From contig NC_135124.1 in NCBI RefSeq assembly GCF_050908995.1, positions 992,001 through 1,056,000 of the forward strand: a stretch of DNA of 64,000 nt, in the 5' to 3' direction. This DNA comes from Andrena cerasifolii. Lineage: Eukaryota; Arthropoda; Insecta; Hymenoptera; Andrenidae. The position numbers and the translations under genes were made by a program. The notes under the pieces are model-generated. The model did no database searches, was not told the origin of the DNA, and was given only the letters and a program-made list of their open reading frames with translations. Positions 9,614 to 21,592 of the stretch are shown piece by piece (position 1 is the first letter of the stretch; every line of letters begins with the position of its first letter).

Positions 9614-11337
9614 TGAGTGCAAATAAATCCTTCCAAGAGCGATGCATCAGATGTCTCCTCGCTGATGTCGTATGAATCTCCTTCAGATAGCGATTCAACA
9701 TTGGAACACGACTGGCCTTGACAATTTGTACATGCTAATGAACAAAACAATCCAACTTTTTTGCAGCCACATTTAGCATTACATCCCTTTTTACAATTGC
9801 AAAAAATTGTGTTGAGGAGTTTTTCCGGTGCAGGTGGGAGTAAAGTCTGGATTGGTTCCAATGTATTGCCGATCAACTTCCAACCCCAGTCTTTTGGATC
9901 TAGTTGATTACCAAGCCACACTTGGACTTGATAATATACCCGAAATAGATGTTGTTGGGCAGATGCCGAGGTTGGAGGAAGACAAGCTAATTGCACTCGT
10001 TTTTTGTTACGAGTATTTTTTACAAAACACACATAGCGGAACTTATCTAAGCAGGTCATTTTTTTTTGGAGCTCCGTAGATGGAAAGAAGAAAGCGAATT
10101 CCGTTGGTGATTACTTCTTGTGCTGCTTCGTACATCATTGTATCATTATAAGATGCGCACAAACCGAAAGACGAAAAAATTTGTATAAGACGTCGTGACC
10201 CAAATCGTCGATGGAAGAAAACTGAGAGACCCAATTGTAATTTAGATTTGAAAGACCTCGGCCGAACAGCAGTCATAATACTATGACTGATGTTCGTGCA
10301 TATTAATTTTAAATGATCTAAATTTAATCGTTTATTCTTTAAAATTACTTGCTCCAAGAAATGCGTCAGCGACTCCGGAATTTGACTGTTCAAATCTTCG
10401 AACATATGGCCTGGTACGGGGTAATTAGAATTATCAAACACTGCAGATTGGATATCTTCGCGGATGATTGCTGCAGCCGCTTCCAGGATCCTTAATCGTT
10501 CTTCTTTTTCGTTTAATTTTTTTTTTCGTACCAAGCTTCGTTCAAAATTTCATGATGATTGTCTATAAAGCATATGAATGTTGATGTTCCTGATTTTTCA
10601 GTAATAATAATTTTATTGCCATACTTCAGTTTCAACCGTATCTTGATTGTCCTGTTATCTAATGCAGCATTTTTACAAATATCTTTTAACTCGTTTAATG
10701 TAAATTGACAGTCATCACTATTTTCGATATATTTAAAGATTTCCTCCATTGTAAGATTCGTAGCTTCATCCTTAGGGCGACCGACTTTACCCCCATTGGC
10801 CGGTTTCAAGAAGGAATTGTAGCAATCATTATGATATTTAGCCTCAGCAGCAACTAAATCATATTCCAATTCAATTCGAGCAATAATAGCTTTTGCCACA
10901 TCGTCATTACGAGCCCGAGCTACTTTTAGAATAGATTCTTTGAATGAAAGTGTAGTTACTTTGCAGATTTTACGGCGAAAATGCAGTGTTCTTTTTTTCT
11001 CATACTCTTCATTCAATTCATTGCCGCAAAATAAGCAACATTGTGTAAAACGAAAAGCTGATTCACTTACGCGTGCTCTAGTACGAGGAGGACTTATATT
11101 AGATGTACTAGCTTCTTCTTCGTCGTGTTGTCTTTTAGCTGCAGCAATAGAACTCTTTCGAGTATACATTTTACGACACTGCACGTGAATTGTCACAGAT
11201 TTCTGAGTTTTCAGGTGTTCCGAAAATTCATCACCTCTTTCAGTACTTGCATCAATTAATGTCTTCATTCCACGATCAACAGTAACACTTTCATTTTTAG
11301 TTAAAAGTTTATTACAAATAAAACAAAACTGCGACAT
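9514..11337 (-). pseudogene. Cys-rich transposon protein with CXC (tesmin-like) domain; two frameshifts
   Basis: Three overlapping frames form one protein from ATG 11337 to the stop at 9514. The N-terminal part has paired zinc-binding motifs (FCFICNKLL, CCLFCGNEL) and YHNDCYNSF. The middle part has LPPTSASAQQH and GNQLDPKDWGW. The C-terminal part has a tesmin/CXC-like cluster (NCKKGCNAKCGCKKVGLFC), then an acidic tail. The frame changes at a run of ten T (10516-10525) and a run of nine T (10059-10067), A-runs on the coding strand, and nowhere else. I have met this architecture in arthropod 'uncharacterized' proteins but cannot name the transposase class. The usual long central region seems absent, so this may be an internally deleted copy. 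Confidence 0.7.
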
Positions 11338-11442
11338 TTTTATATTTTAACTAAAACAGCACTACGGAGTAACGTTCCCGACTAAAGGTGAAATCAGACG
11401 GCGCGTGGTTCGGCGATCTTTGCGCGTGGTTCGGCGATCTTT

Positions 11443-12074
11443 GTAGGAAGAAGTAGAAAAAGAAGAACGAGAAGACAAAGAACAAGAAGAACAAGAACAA
11501 GAGGAAGCACAAGTATTTGATGGTTATGAATCAGACGAATAATTTACTCCCATGCATTAGAATTCACACCGCTTCGATTATTTTTAACAATTTCCATTTT
11601 TCATTATTAAATAGTATAGTATGTTGAATTAAACAGGATTACAATAGTTCGTGGAATAGGCCTATCGGGGAAACCACGTTAAAAAAAAAACGCGTCAAGT
11701 ACACTACCTCACAGGTGGCGTGGAAACGTGTGCATATTATGAAGAACACAGCTTTTTCAACTTTTTGAACGATTATATCTCAGAAACGGCGAGTCTTACG
11801 AAAAAAAGTGTAGAGACAATTTTTATAGACAATTACACGAACTACAATTTTTGTCTGAACTATTTTTATGATAAAACTTACCGTTTGGCTGAAAAACGCG
11901 AAAAACCCATTTTTGCGAACTTTGACCTTGAATAAAATTTTTTGCACACGCGGGATCGATGGGGACTTTTCACACTTCATTTATAATGGTATTCCAAACA
12001 TTCGTACCAAATTTCAGCTTTATGGGAATTAATGCAACCTTACCCCTATTTTTTGGGCTATTTTGACCGGGCTA
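11443..12074 (-). repeat. Right terminal inverted repeat
   Basis: Inverse copy of 8982-9613, including a duplicate, promoterless piece of the acidic C-terminal coding tail (about 11446-11541). Just inside it is a direct repeat of about 20 bp, GCGCGTGGTTCGGCGATCTT twice (about 11400-11441). Confidence 0.9.
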
Positions 12075-13986
12075 TTATCTTATGAAAACAAATAACGTCG
12101 CGCATTTTCGTCGCGGTGCCCAATATTTTTTTAGTCGAAATTCGATACTCGTGTTGTTCACAGGAATTTGTGTTTAGCCACCCCGCGTCTTAACTTTTAA
12201 AATGAATAACATAGCGTTAGTTTCTTGGTTGAGCTTCAAGCCGGAGGATCAGTTCGTGCCTAGCGTTTTTTTTCGAATTTTCGAATTTCAAGTGATTTTT
12301 GTGTGTTCTAAGCGACTTCATTATTCACACAAATAATTTTGTGTGTTTCGAATAGAGTGGTAGAGAACTGTGTGTGATTGTGCGATATATTACACAGACA
12401 TTGACATTTTATAAATTTTTGTGTTATGTCGCTATAAAAATTGTTGGTGAATAATTAAAAGAAGGCTACACAGAACGTAGGAAGTAGGTAAGTCTTATTA
12501 GCAACAATAATTATATACATAAGTGCATGCAAAATCGTTTCTCATTCATCTGTTTTCCATATAAATACTCCAAGCTGACGTTCAATTAAAACGTGACTTT
12601 GTCTCCTAGTATTTTTTTTATTAAACTTTAGACCTTCATATATAAAGTGCCGTGAGATACGTCTTGATATCTACAATATTTCACGTGTTTTGACTTTTTA
12701 AAGAAAAACCCTGGCCCAGCCAGGGCTGCGTGCATTAAGACTCAAAATTGCCCGAAAAAGAAATGAAAACTTTGATAATTCTGCATGGATTCGAATAAAA
12801 TTTGTTCATTCAGTTAGCACTTTGTTTACTATGCTATTTATTTGTTAATTAGTTTAATTAAAGTTAGATTAGATTAAGAATTTGTTTACTAGGTTGAGTA
12901 AAATTTAACTACGCAGTTAATTATTCGTAGTGCTAAACTGAATTGTAAAAAAGCTGTTTTCTCGTTAGTTAACCACCATAGTCGCAACGAAATTCTTTTC
13001 ACACTACTGTTCGGGTCTGAAATTTGTAAAAATAGCCAAATATGGACCGACGAACGTCAGCTTTGACTTTTTACACGGGAAGGTTTTCGCTTTTATTGCA
13101 ATCCAAGTGCAACAGTTATAATCCAGTCAAAATAGGTCTGACCTTACCATTTTGAGCGAGTCGACGGAAAACTTAAGAAAAGTGGTATTTTAGGGTTATG
13201 AAATAGTACGTAAAAAATAAGGGTTCTAATTACTCGGCAAGGGTAGTTAAAAAAAATAAAAAGTAAAGAAAAAAAGTTTTAAATGAAATTTGACATGCCA
13301 TGACATGCAACTCATCTAGTTTTGTAGATAATTTAATATGCTACAAAATACTTTAGCAACTTTTTTTGTCAGACTTATAATTTTTTAGACATAACCAAAA
13401 ATGTGCTAAAAACGCTAATTTCGGCACTTATTTGCAATTTGCAAAGTTAGCATCGGAGATTTTGAGTTAGTTTTTTGATATTATCAATCTGCAATCCCCT
13501 CCGTATGATATTATGCAATAAAATACCTATTAGCATTTTTTTACGAAAAAATACTAATTCTACTGGACTACAATTTGAGAAAGTTGCGTCGAGAGCAAGC
13601 GCCCGAAACTTCCGTAGGAAGTTGCGTCGGGAATCTCCAGACAGATATTTATCTGTTTTACGTGAAATAAAAATTGGTCCAGGTTATTCTACTTATACTG
13701 CCCATTGTTCCATAATTTGGTACTAATAAGTAAAGAATATTACATACAAAAAGTACAAAATTACTGTTTCACTTATGTTTTCGTTTTTTTGTTATATCTT
13801 TTTAAATATTTGTCTCATGGAAATAATACTTTGAAACACAACTAAAAGAACCAAAAGTTTAAGTTTTTCAAAAAATTGTGTGCTAACTTTCATGTAACTA
13901 TCTCAGACGGTGATAATTATGTCAGATATTTGGAATGTACTTTAATTATATAATTTTCTTTAAATATTTGTTTGATTTTTTTTCAG
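12075..13986 (+). other. Upstream region and possible noncoding leader exon
   Basis: No coding frame stands out. A plausible untranslated exon ends at 12487 with a good donor (GTAG then GTAAGTC). A pyrimidine-rich acceptor (TTTTTTTTCAG) ends at 13986, 12 bases before the ATG of the next gene, implying a ~1.5 kb intron. GTGTGT-rich sequence lies at about 12290-12420. The rest is AT-rich spacer. Confidence 0.4.
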
Positions 13987-13998
13987 TTTTCTTCAAAA

Positions 13999-16900
13999 AT
14001 GTACGATAAACAGAAACTTTTAGATGTATATCTAAAAGTTTCTGTTTATCGTACATTATTAAATCCAAATTTTCGTACCATACAGGACAATGGTAAACCG
14101 TATCCACCATCTGCCGAAATATATCGTACTATTTCGGAGCGGTTTAATTCGACTATTAGTCCGAAGCACATATATGTAATAATAAACCAAAACAGAAGTG
14201 GATTCAGAGATAAAATTTTAAAAGCATTTAATATTCGTGCAGTGGAGCCAGAAATTTCTTACGATTCCTCATACGTATCCGTCAGTACTCCAAATAATTC
14301 AATGAGTTATGAGACAAGTACAAATAGATTTGACTTGATTATTTCCAATGATCAGTGGAAAAATATGAAACCGGTAAGAAAATTGTCCAGACGAATGTAT
14401 AGATCTGTGCTTCAAACCGGCTGGACGGATGTCATAGCAGAAAAGTTGTGGCAGCAACAGAAATTAAATTGCACAATAAAGTTTAAAAAACATGATATTT
14501 CCACATCAGATTCTTCTAAATATTACCTGTCTATAGAAGGTACTTGTAAGGAATGCGATGCAAAAATAAATGGTAAAATTATATACCGACCGTCGAAGAA
14601 TATTGATATTAAGATACAATTTACTGTTAAAAATATAAACGAAGAAAATCATACATATAAGAAAAAACGAGCATTAAGAGGCATACATCGTGAGAACATT
14701 GCCAACGAGCTTATAGAAAAAAATTGAGTGTTGCAACATTTCGTAGAGAGCAGGCACAATATTTAAAAGATTTTGGCGATGTTGAGCCTTCAATATTACT
14801 ACATGCTGCAACACTTAGAAAAGTAAAAGAAGAAGCACTGACGGAAAAAATATGGGTTCCTACATTCACATCCAGCACTAAATCTACTAGAAAGCTCAAA
14901 ACAAGGAAAATTCCACGGAGCAATTCATTATGTTGGATTAGTTCCATTTTATTGTATATATTGGGCCAGTGAGCAGCAACTACTGTATAAAAGTAGAGAT
15001 AGGGAATGTAATGGATACATGACCGTTCATGCTACTGGAGGAATAATAAAAAAAGATTCCAATTGCGGAGCTCCAATATTTTTATATCAATGTGTGTATG
15101 CAACGTCTGAAGGTGGCATTCCCGTATTTCAAATGATCTCCGCGGACCATAAATCTATGCACATTGCATATTTTTTACAAAAAATAATTTCAATGGGAAA
15201 TTTACCTCCACGTATGGTGGTTAGCGATTTTAGTTGGGCGATTTTAATTGCTGTTGCCCAAGTATTTTCTAGATGCATTGATTTAAAACATTACTTAAAC
15301 ACATGTTTTAACATGTTAAATGGACCAGATAATATTTTAAGTCCGCATTGTTACATCAGATTAGATGTAAGCCACTTTGTAAAAATGATCTCAAGGTGGA
15401 AATGCTTTAAACAAGATAAATCGCCTGTCATGCCAGGCATATTCTTTGAAGCTATATTAACTATAGCATTAAGCGAATTCATCGGTTATGATGAAAATGG
15501 AGATGTGCTTCCATCTGAATCCCAATTGCGGTACTTAAATAAAATAATACAAGGAGTACCACCACCTGAAATTTATGATACTAATGAAATACACGACGAA
15601 TGTAGTGAAATGCAGCAAACGGAGGAAATGAGCGAACAAGATATCGGTAACTGGACAGAATGGACTAATAAAATATATCACTATGCCCAAGAAAATGCAA
15701 AGATGAGTAATGAAGGTATTACAATAAATGCATGTTTTAATCCAAATGCTGCGGCAATTATAAAAACAAGACTAATACCGTATGTGGCCATCTGGAGTGG
15801 CATTATGCAAACCTTCTTCAACATAAACACAGAAGTTGTTACTTCTGCCTATGTTGAAGCAGAGTTTGCAGAAATAAAAAATCGTGTATTCAAAGGCCAA
15901 CTACCAATGAAGGCCGACAAATTTGTTTATGAGCACTTAGAATATATTAATGGCAGAATAAAATTAGCATCTTGTCCGAAAGACATTGAAAGTACACATG
16001 TAGAAAATATAATACATGACATTTCTTCTGCAACTTCGATACAGACAGATGCAGATAGATCTATCGAATGTTCAATAGAAACTATAGAAACTAGTAAAGA
16101 AGAAGATATGTCCAATAGAGAAGTTGAAAACGTTGAAGAACAAGATTACAACACGAGTGAAAACTGGCGAGGCCTCGTTCGTAAATCTCCTGAAGAAATA
16201 AGTTTTCCTTCAAAACCTCGACGTAGACCTTCCTATTTGGATAATTGCCCTGAATGGGATTACATGAAATTAACAAAAGGTCAGAATATACCTGTTATGC
16301 GTAATGGCAATAATTGCGATGCGGTTAAGATTGATGGGAAAATTGTAAAAATTTCCCAAACTTGCGCTTTTGACGCAATAGTGCATTTAATAGCAAATTC
16401 CATTACGTGTATGGAAAAATATGAAAAAGCAATGCGAAATAAAGGTAATAATAATACCATGATTACCCTTATAATGTCGATATTGGACAGCGGAAAAATT
16501 AATGTTAACCGTTATATTGAGAGAGCCAAAATATTGATGAGTTTGTCATTGTTCAGTGAAGCAATACATACATTAACGCGTACTATCTCAAAATTGGATG
16601 TTAATTGCAATGTAGAACATTTATGCAATTATTTACTTACAGACCTACCTAGCTATACAATTACATCAAATTGTTCACGCGGAACAATACAAAGAAGAAA
16701 TGTTATAGAATTATGTTTAAATGTAGATATAATTTAAAAAAAAGGGCTAGGATATGTGCAAGAAGCAATTAACGACACGATATTTTCCACGATAACGTGT
16801 CGAAAATGTAAAAAAGTGATTTCACCAGAGATTGAATACTGGGAACATTTATTTTTAGACACCTCTGTTATTACTGATAGTAGATATAAAGTAGAAACAA

Positions 16901-17139
16901 GAATTGTAAATACACTTGATACTATAGCCACGACTATAAATATTGGTACAAAAATATTCATTTTGGCAGGTATAGTAAATTATATTTCATTTGGTACTGC
17001 CCAAACCGGTCATTATGTTACCTTCGCACGTACAAAGGACAAATGGTATGAATATGACGATTTAAAACATGAGAGAATTATTGCAAGTAATAAAACAAAA
17101 ATAACGCCACATTTAGTACAATATGTAAATGTTCCGTAA
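13999..17139 (+). pseudogene. Transposase-like protein with C-terminal USP-like peptidase domain
   Basis: One gene read in four pieces: 13999-14727, about 14724-14870 (shifted at an A-run), about 14870-16737, then an in-frame TAA at 16735 followed by the same frame to 17139. The middle resembles a MULE/KDZ-type DDE core: a TVHATGG motif where relatives, as I recall them, have an Asp, then MVVSDFSWA, and an AYVEAEFAEIKNRVF motif that could supply the Glu. After an acidic linker comes a region like ubiquitin-specific peptidases (C19): a Cys box (SQTCAFDAIVHL), a CRKCKK zinc pair and a His box (GHYVTFARTKDKWYEYDD). Two frameshifts and one stop make this copy probably inactive. The fusion itself is unusual. 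Confidence 0.65.
14001..14054 (+). other. Perfect 25 bp inverted repeat at the start of the coding region
   Basis: Two 25-base arms beginning GTACGATAAACAGAAACTTT are separated by the loop GTAT. The hairpin covers codons 1 to 18 of the transposase-like gene, right after its ATG. It encodes part of the protein and could also fold in the mRNA. Confidence 0.95.
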
Positions 17140-17248
17140 GATATTTAAGATTTCTATATGAACCTAATATATTTTAATTACATTTTGGACAAAATAATCC
17201 AAAAACACAGGTAGACAAACACGAAAGAAAGAAACAAACAAGAAACAA

Positions 17249-17590
17249 TGATAAGTGAAAGCTTATCAGGCGTCGAGAGCACCAATTGGTCCAATCAATT
17301 GGTTGTTGTAATTATAAAACGATTGCTTCTCGGCGCCACCAGCTACATACTTGAAACAATAAATTAGTAGCATTCTTACTGATTCTGTAAGTAATGGCAA
17401 GCACTTTAAAAAGAAAAGATGATAAGTGAGAGCTTATCAGGCGTCGAGAGCACCAATTGGTGCAATCAATTGGTTGTTGCAATTGTAAAACAATTGCTTC
17501 TCGGCGCCGCTAGCTACATACTTCGAATAATAAAATAGTAGCATTCTACTGATTCTGTCAGTAGTGGCAAACATTTCAAAACTAAAAAAA
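17249..17590 (+). repeat. Two ~170 bp tandem repeats with hairpins
   Basis: Unit 1 (17249-17418) and unit 2 (17419-about 17590) each begin GATAAGTGA and contain GAGAGCACCAATTGGT followed by CAATCAATTGGTTGTTG, which can pair within the unit. They lie just 3' of the peptidase-transposase gene and may be subterminal repeats of that element. Confidence 0.8.
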
Positions 17591-18636
17591 TTTAAAGACA
17601 AAAGATTCTTTTGCAAACATTTCTGCATGTGTATTATTAAAAACATTTAATTTATAAATATGATAAAGGTAAGATTAAAGTACTCGAATTAAGATCAAAT
17701 ATGCAACCAATAATGCACACTTTTTTATTTTTAGAAAAATATTTGCCACCTCAGCAGCTCAGATGACTATATAATGTCAACGAGAAAAATGTGCTGGCCG
17801 ACGAAGAGAAATTGTTTAAAAACAGGGTATTTTTTAAGATATCGACTTGAAAATTTATATTGTCCCATTATTAATCGAGAACTGTCGGGAACTCTAAAAA
17901 AATATTGAATTTTTTAATAAATATTGGTAATTTAGAGGTGTGTAGGACTGTATATATTGTAAATATTAGATCTAAGTTCTACATTGTTTTAGTTACTAAG
18001 ACTAGATTAACTTGCGCGAAACTGCACGCGCTCTTCCTGGTTTGGGGTGAAAAGTTAACGGTGTCACCATCTCGTCGATTGTCGCGGCAACAATTGCCTT
18101 CTCCCCACTCTCTCTCTTTCGCGAGCGCCGATCGCGATCGCGAATACTCGAAGCAGTCGGTCTCCTGGAGTCGTTCACTTTGCAACTTTTCTACCTCAAA
18201 CCCAAACCACGGACTTTATTCTATAAAGGTTGAGACTCGTTTCTTTGTGCTGTTCAGTATAGTTTACAAGTAAAAGTGCAGTGCGCAGGTTTATTATCAA
18301 ACTCTCAGTTAATAAACAAAATACCGGTCGTGATACTCGCGCTGGTGAAAAATCTAGAATGCTACTTACTCTAATTTAAACCTAGCTACAATTACCTTAA
18401 CCTACTTAAAGCTACCTTATAAAGAGTTGAACTAAACTAAGATCTATTTTAACCACTAACAAGAGGAAAAAAGTCCGTGCTGGAACGCGAAGTTAGCACG
18501 GACTTTTTTGTTTTTTAAAAATTCCGCACTCAGAGTGCGGAACTATTTCTAATTTGTATCAGGAACTCTAGAACTCTTAAAAGTGCTATCAGAACTGCAA
18601 TTATTTTTTATTTATTAATAGAAGGCCGTGCCAACT
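17591..18636. other. Spacer with promoter-like and hairpin sequences
   Basis: 17591-17990 is AT-rich with no feature. 18000-18270 is GC-richer, with TTCTATAAAGG and TTCAGTATAG, like the promoter of an LTR or LINE. Two hairpins follow: 18467-18509 (AAAAAAGTCCGTGCT pairing with its inverse) and 18522-18542 (TTCCGCACT pairing with AGTGCGGAA). No coding frame. Confidence 0.4.
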
Positions 18637-20172
18637 TCACAGACACGCCAAATGTACATCTTTCGTAGGTTTAGGTAACATGAGTATTTGAGCTACTTTC
18701 CAGCTGGTAGGAAAGTACTTGAGTCTAAGTATGGCATTGAATATGATGGTAAGCATTCTAATTGCTTGGGGGGGGGGGAGTTCCTTAACTATTTTACCAT
18801 TGATTAGATCAAATCCCGGAGTCTTCTTAATTTTGATTTCAGAGATGAGTCTCTTGATCTCTTTTATTGTAGTTCTTTCAATATTCTGGGAATTATCTGT
18901 GACTATTTCAATGGGTAGAGCCACGTTTGTGTTACCTATGGAGGTGTTTCGTTCATTGGATTGAAACGTGTGGTATAAGTACTCAGCAAACGTAGCGGCT
19001 TTTTCTAGAGTATTTTTCGCCCAAGAACCATCAGCTTTCCTTAGTGCAGGTAGGGAATAAATGGGTCTTTTCAGCCTTTTGGTGGCTTTCCACAATGAAT
19101 AGTTGGTATCCTCATTGGATGAGAGTTTAGAGATGAAGGATTCAAATTCTTCGTTACAATAGTTCTGTATTAGTCGTTTGACTTCCTTAATAATTGAATT
19201 TAGTCTTTTCTTATTCATTGGGTTTTTTTGCCTTTGCCAGATATACTTTAGTTTGCGCTTAAGTTTAATTGTCTGAAGAATATGATTAGGATAAGAGTTT
19301 ATTAGTTTGTTACTACTGACCTGTTTGGTGGCGTACCATCCTGCCTCTTGAATTACACTAGTAAATTTGGTTACAGCCGATTCAATTTGTTCAGAGTTGT
19401 GCAACGGTATGTTGAAGTTTATGTTTTCTTCCAGGAAGTTCTTGAAGAGCGACCAGTCAATAGTGTTATTGCAAAGAGATGGTGTTTTTACTATAAGTGT
19501 AGGCTTATATAAATACGTGAGTAAGATTGGAGAGTGATCGGAGCTGAGATCTAAGCTGGATTCAACTTTGAAGTGGCATACATTTATTCCTTTGACAATT
19601 GCAAAATCAATTAAGTCTGGAGATTTATCGTACGCAGCAGGCCAGTAGGTGGGTTCACCCGTAGATAAAACGTTTAGGGATAATTTACGAATGGTTTGTT
19701 CAAGGATATTATCTCTGGATGAATTAGTCTTTGAGCCCCATAGAATGTGTTTTGCGTTGTAGTCTCCTCCAGCAACAAACTTGTTACCTAAAGAGCTGAA
19801 GTAATCAGAGTATCGTTGCACAGATAGCCTGTGCTTAGGAGGAGTATATACTGCCGATAAGTTGATTGAACTGTAAGTGGATTCGATGGTTACTGTAGTA
19901 GCTTGTAAATATGCGTGATTAATGTTATTGTAAAGGTGATGTTTGATGTCGTCCTTGATGATCACTGCAGAGCCACCGTGGGCTTTGCCCGGTGGGTATT
20001 TGGTATCGTATACTTTATAGAGCGGAATATTAATGTAATTCTTAACTGTGAGATGAGTTTCTGATATGAGCATTATATCAATTTTGTTAATTTGTAAAAA
20101 GACCTTTAATTCTTGGATCCTTCGTGGTGGCCCGTTTGCATTCCAAATTACTATTTTTAAGTTGGTAGCCAT
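18637..20172 (-). pseudogene. Jockey ORF2: endonuclease and start of reverse transcriptase
   Basis: ORF2 normally carries an APE-type endonuclease and a reverse transcriptase. The nuclease part is complete: IWNANGPPRR, ISETHLT, GGDYNAKHILWG and SSDHSPI hold the expected Asn, Glu, Asp and His residues. A spacer leads to FNAILRLKYFPTSWKVAQI and LPKPTKD, the beginning of the reverse transcriptase, where homology stops and the frame ends after five unrelated residues. The start is ATG 20172. The protein cannot reverse transcribe. Confidence 0.88.
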
Positions 20173-20175
20173 TGA

Positions 20176-21399
20176 TTATTTGATGTTTGAAATCACGTTA
20201 GATAGTAGTTGGATCATCGTACCTAATTGTTGTGATAATTTGTCTGAATAATTTCTTCCGCTTGTAGGAGATGCTGGCACGTCTGATGTTTTCATGAGGA
20301 TTGCTTGAGCATAAGTTTTATTAGGATTACTAATTCCTTGCATTTTGGCATTATTAATGTGGTCAGAGGTGTAGATTTGAGACGGTGTATTAGAGTTGTT
20401 TGTATTTGTTTTGTGCCTAATTGCGGGGTAGAGTTTTTGTTGGAGTTGTTTCCTTACCATACAGCCTTTATAGCTGGCAGGGTGATTTCCTTGGCAGTTG
20501 TAGCACTTGACATTAACTATTTTTCCTTATATAGGACAATTCGAGGTAAGGTGTTTACCTGCACATTTTACACATGCAGGAGTTCTGTTACAGTAATTTT
20601 TAGTGTGACCAAAGGCTTGACAGCGTAAACACTGCGGGATATCCCTTTTAGCCTTGGGAGGTTCAAAGGAGATTATGGTGTTAGCCAGTGTATTAATTTT
20701 AAATATTTCCTTATTGTTATCGTTGGGTTCTAAATCGATAAGGAAAAGTGGTAACGGTGTTTTTGTATCGTATTTTACCATATTGTTAATCTGCCTTACC
20801 TGATGGTTGAGCTCTTTTAATTCATTAATAATTCTGTCTACATTAGTTTTAGGATGCATCCCTCTTAGCAAAACCTTATAGCTTCTGTCCTTCTTTAGTT
20901 GATACGTATAAAAGTTAGCATTTTTTCCCCTCAGAGCTAGAACTATCTTGCTGTAGACCTCAGTGGAATTACCTTGAACTTTAACGTGATTATTTGCTAA
21001 ATGTTTTATCGTGTAACTGTTGTCAGCAGTTTCTTTTAAGAGAATTGATAGAGGTCCAATAACTTGAGCGTCAATGTGTATTGGTGGAGGCTTTGTCTGA
21101 GCAGTATGTTTTGCGGTATCTTTCGAGGGTTCCTCGATGACTTCCGGCAGTATGCTGAATGTGTTTTGAACTGGAATTTCCGACAACCATTTGTCCTCTT
21201 CTGAGTTTGCGTCATCTGGGTGTAGAATATCTTGGAGACTAATTTTACGCTTTTTATTTGTAGTAAGTCGTTTTTGACTGGTTATCAGTTTGTCAATTTC
21301 CATCTTCTCAGTATCCTTATCTTTTTGAGAGTTATTATTAGCTTGAACTGAATTATTTACAATATTAAATTTGTTTCCATGTTTAGCAATTTGATACAA
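20176..21399 (-). pseudogene. Jockey ORF1: Gag-like RNA-binding protein with one stop
   Basis: A PRE_C2HC-type region (LLRGMHPKTNVDRIINELKE) is followed by zinc knuckles (CLRCQAFGHTKNYC, CVKCAGKHLTSNC). An in-frame TAA at about 20527 separates these from a third knuckle (CYNCQGNHPASYKGC) and the C-terminal 95 residues. The first codon of the long frame is TTG. A likely original ATG lies about 30 bases upstream in another frame, suggesting a small indel near the start. Confidence 0.8.
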
Positions 21400-21592
21400 A
21401 GATTTTCTTGCGTGTCTGTTACTTGATTCATTTGGGTAGGTTTACTTGCCAAAAGGCAAGGTTACCCAAACCCAGCTGTATGTTGGGGTCGAACAGAGCA
21501 CACTCTTACTTAATCACTACTCGTAAACACTTCAAGCCAACTCAACACGACTTGCCAGTTCGGCGACCTAGGCGAGACTGTTCCATAATTTA

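Larger units (their letters stand above)
8982..12074 (-). mobile_element. 3.1 kb DNA transposon with ~630 bp inverted ends
   Basis: The ends TAGCCCGGTCAAAATAGCCC (8982) and its inverse (ending 12074) begin inverted repeats of about 632 bp (8982-9613 and 11443-12074). They are near identical: both carry the same 71- and 66-residue frames on opposite strands. If TA is the target duplication, the element proper starts GCCCGG. Between the repeats lies one minus-strand gene. The superfamily is not certain. The repeats include the last ~30 codons of the gene, so the coding tail is present twice. Confidence 0.85.
18637..21592 (-). mobile_element. Jockey-type LINE, truncated at its 3' end
   Basis: A non-LTR retrotransposon in reverse orientation: a 5' leader (about 21592-21400), ORF1, then ORF2 three bases later. 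Loss of the 3' half (most of the reverse transcriptase, the 3' UTR and the tail) is the opposite of the usual 5' truncation, so a later deletion or rearrangement at about 18650 is likely. Confidence 0.85.

Noticed and set aside
9121..11935. Identical 71- and 66-residue frames at 9121-9336 and 11720-11935
   Set aside because: Explained by the terminal inverted repeats of the long-TIR element.
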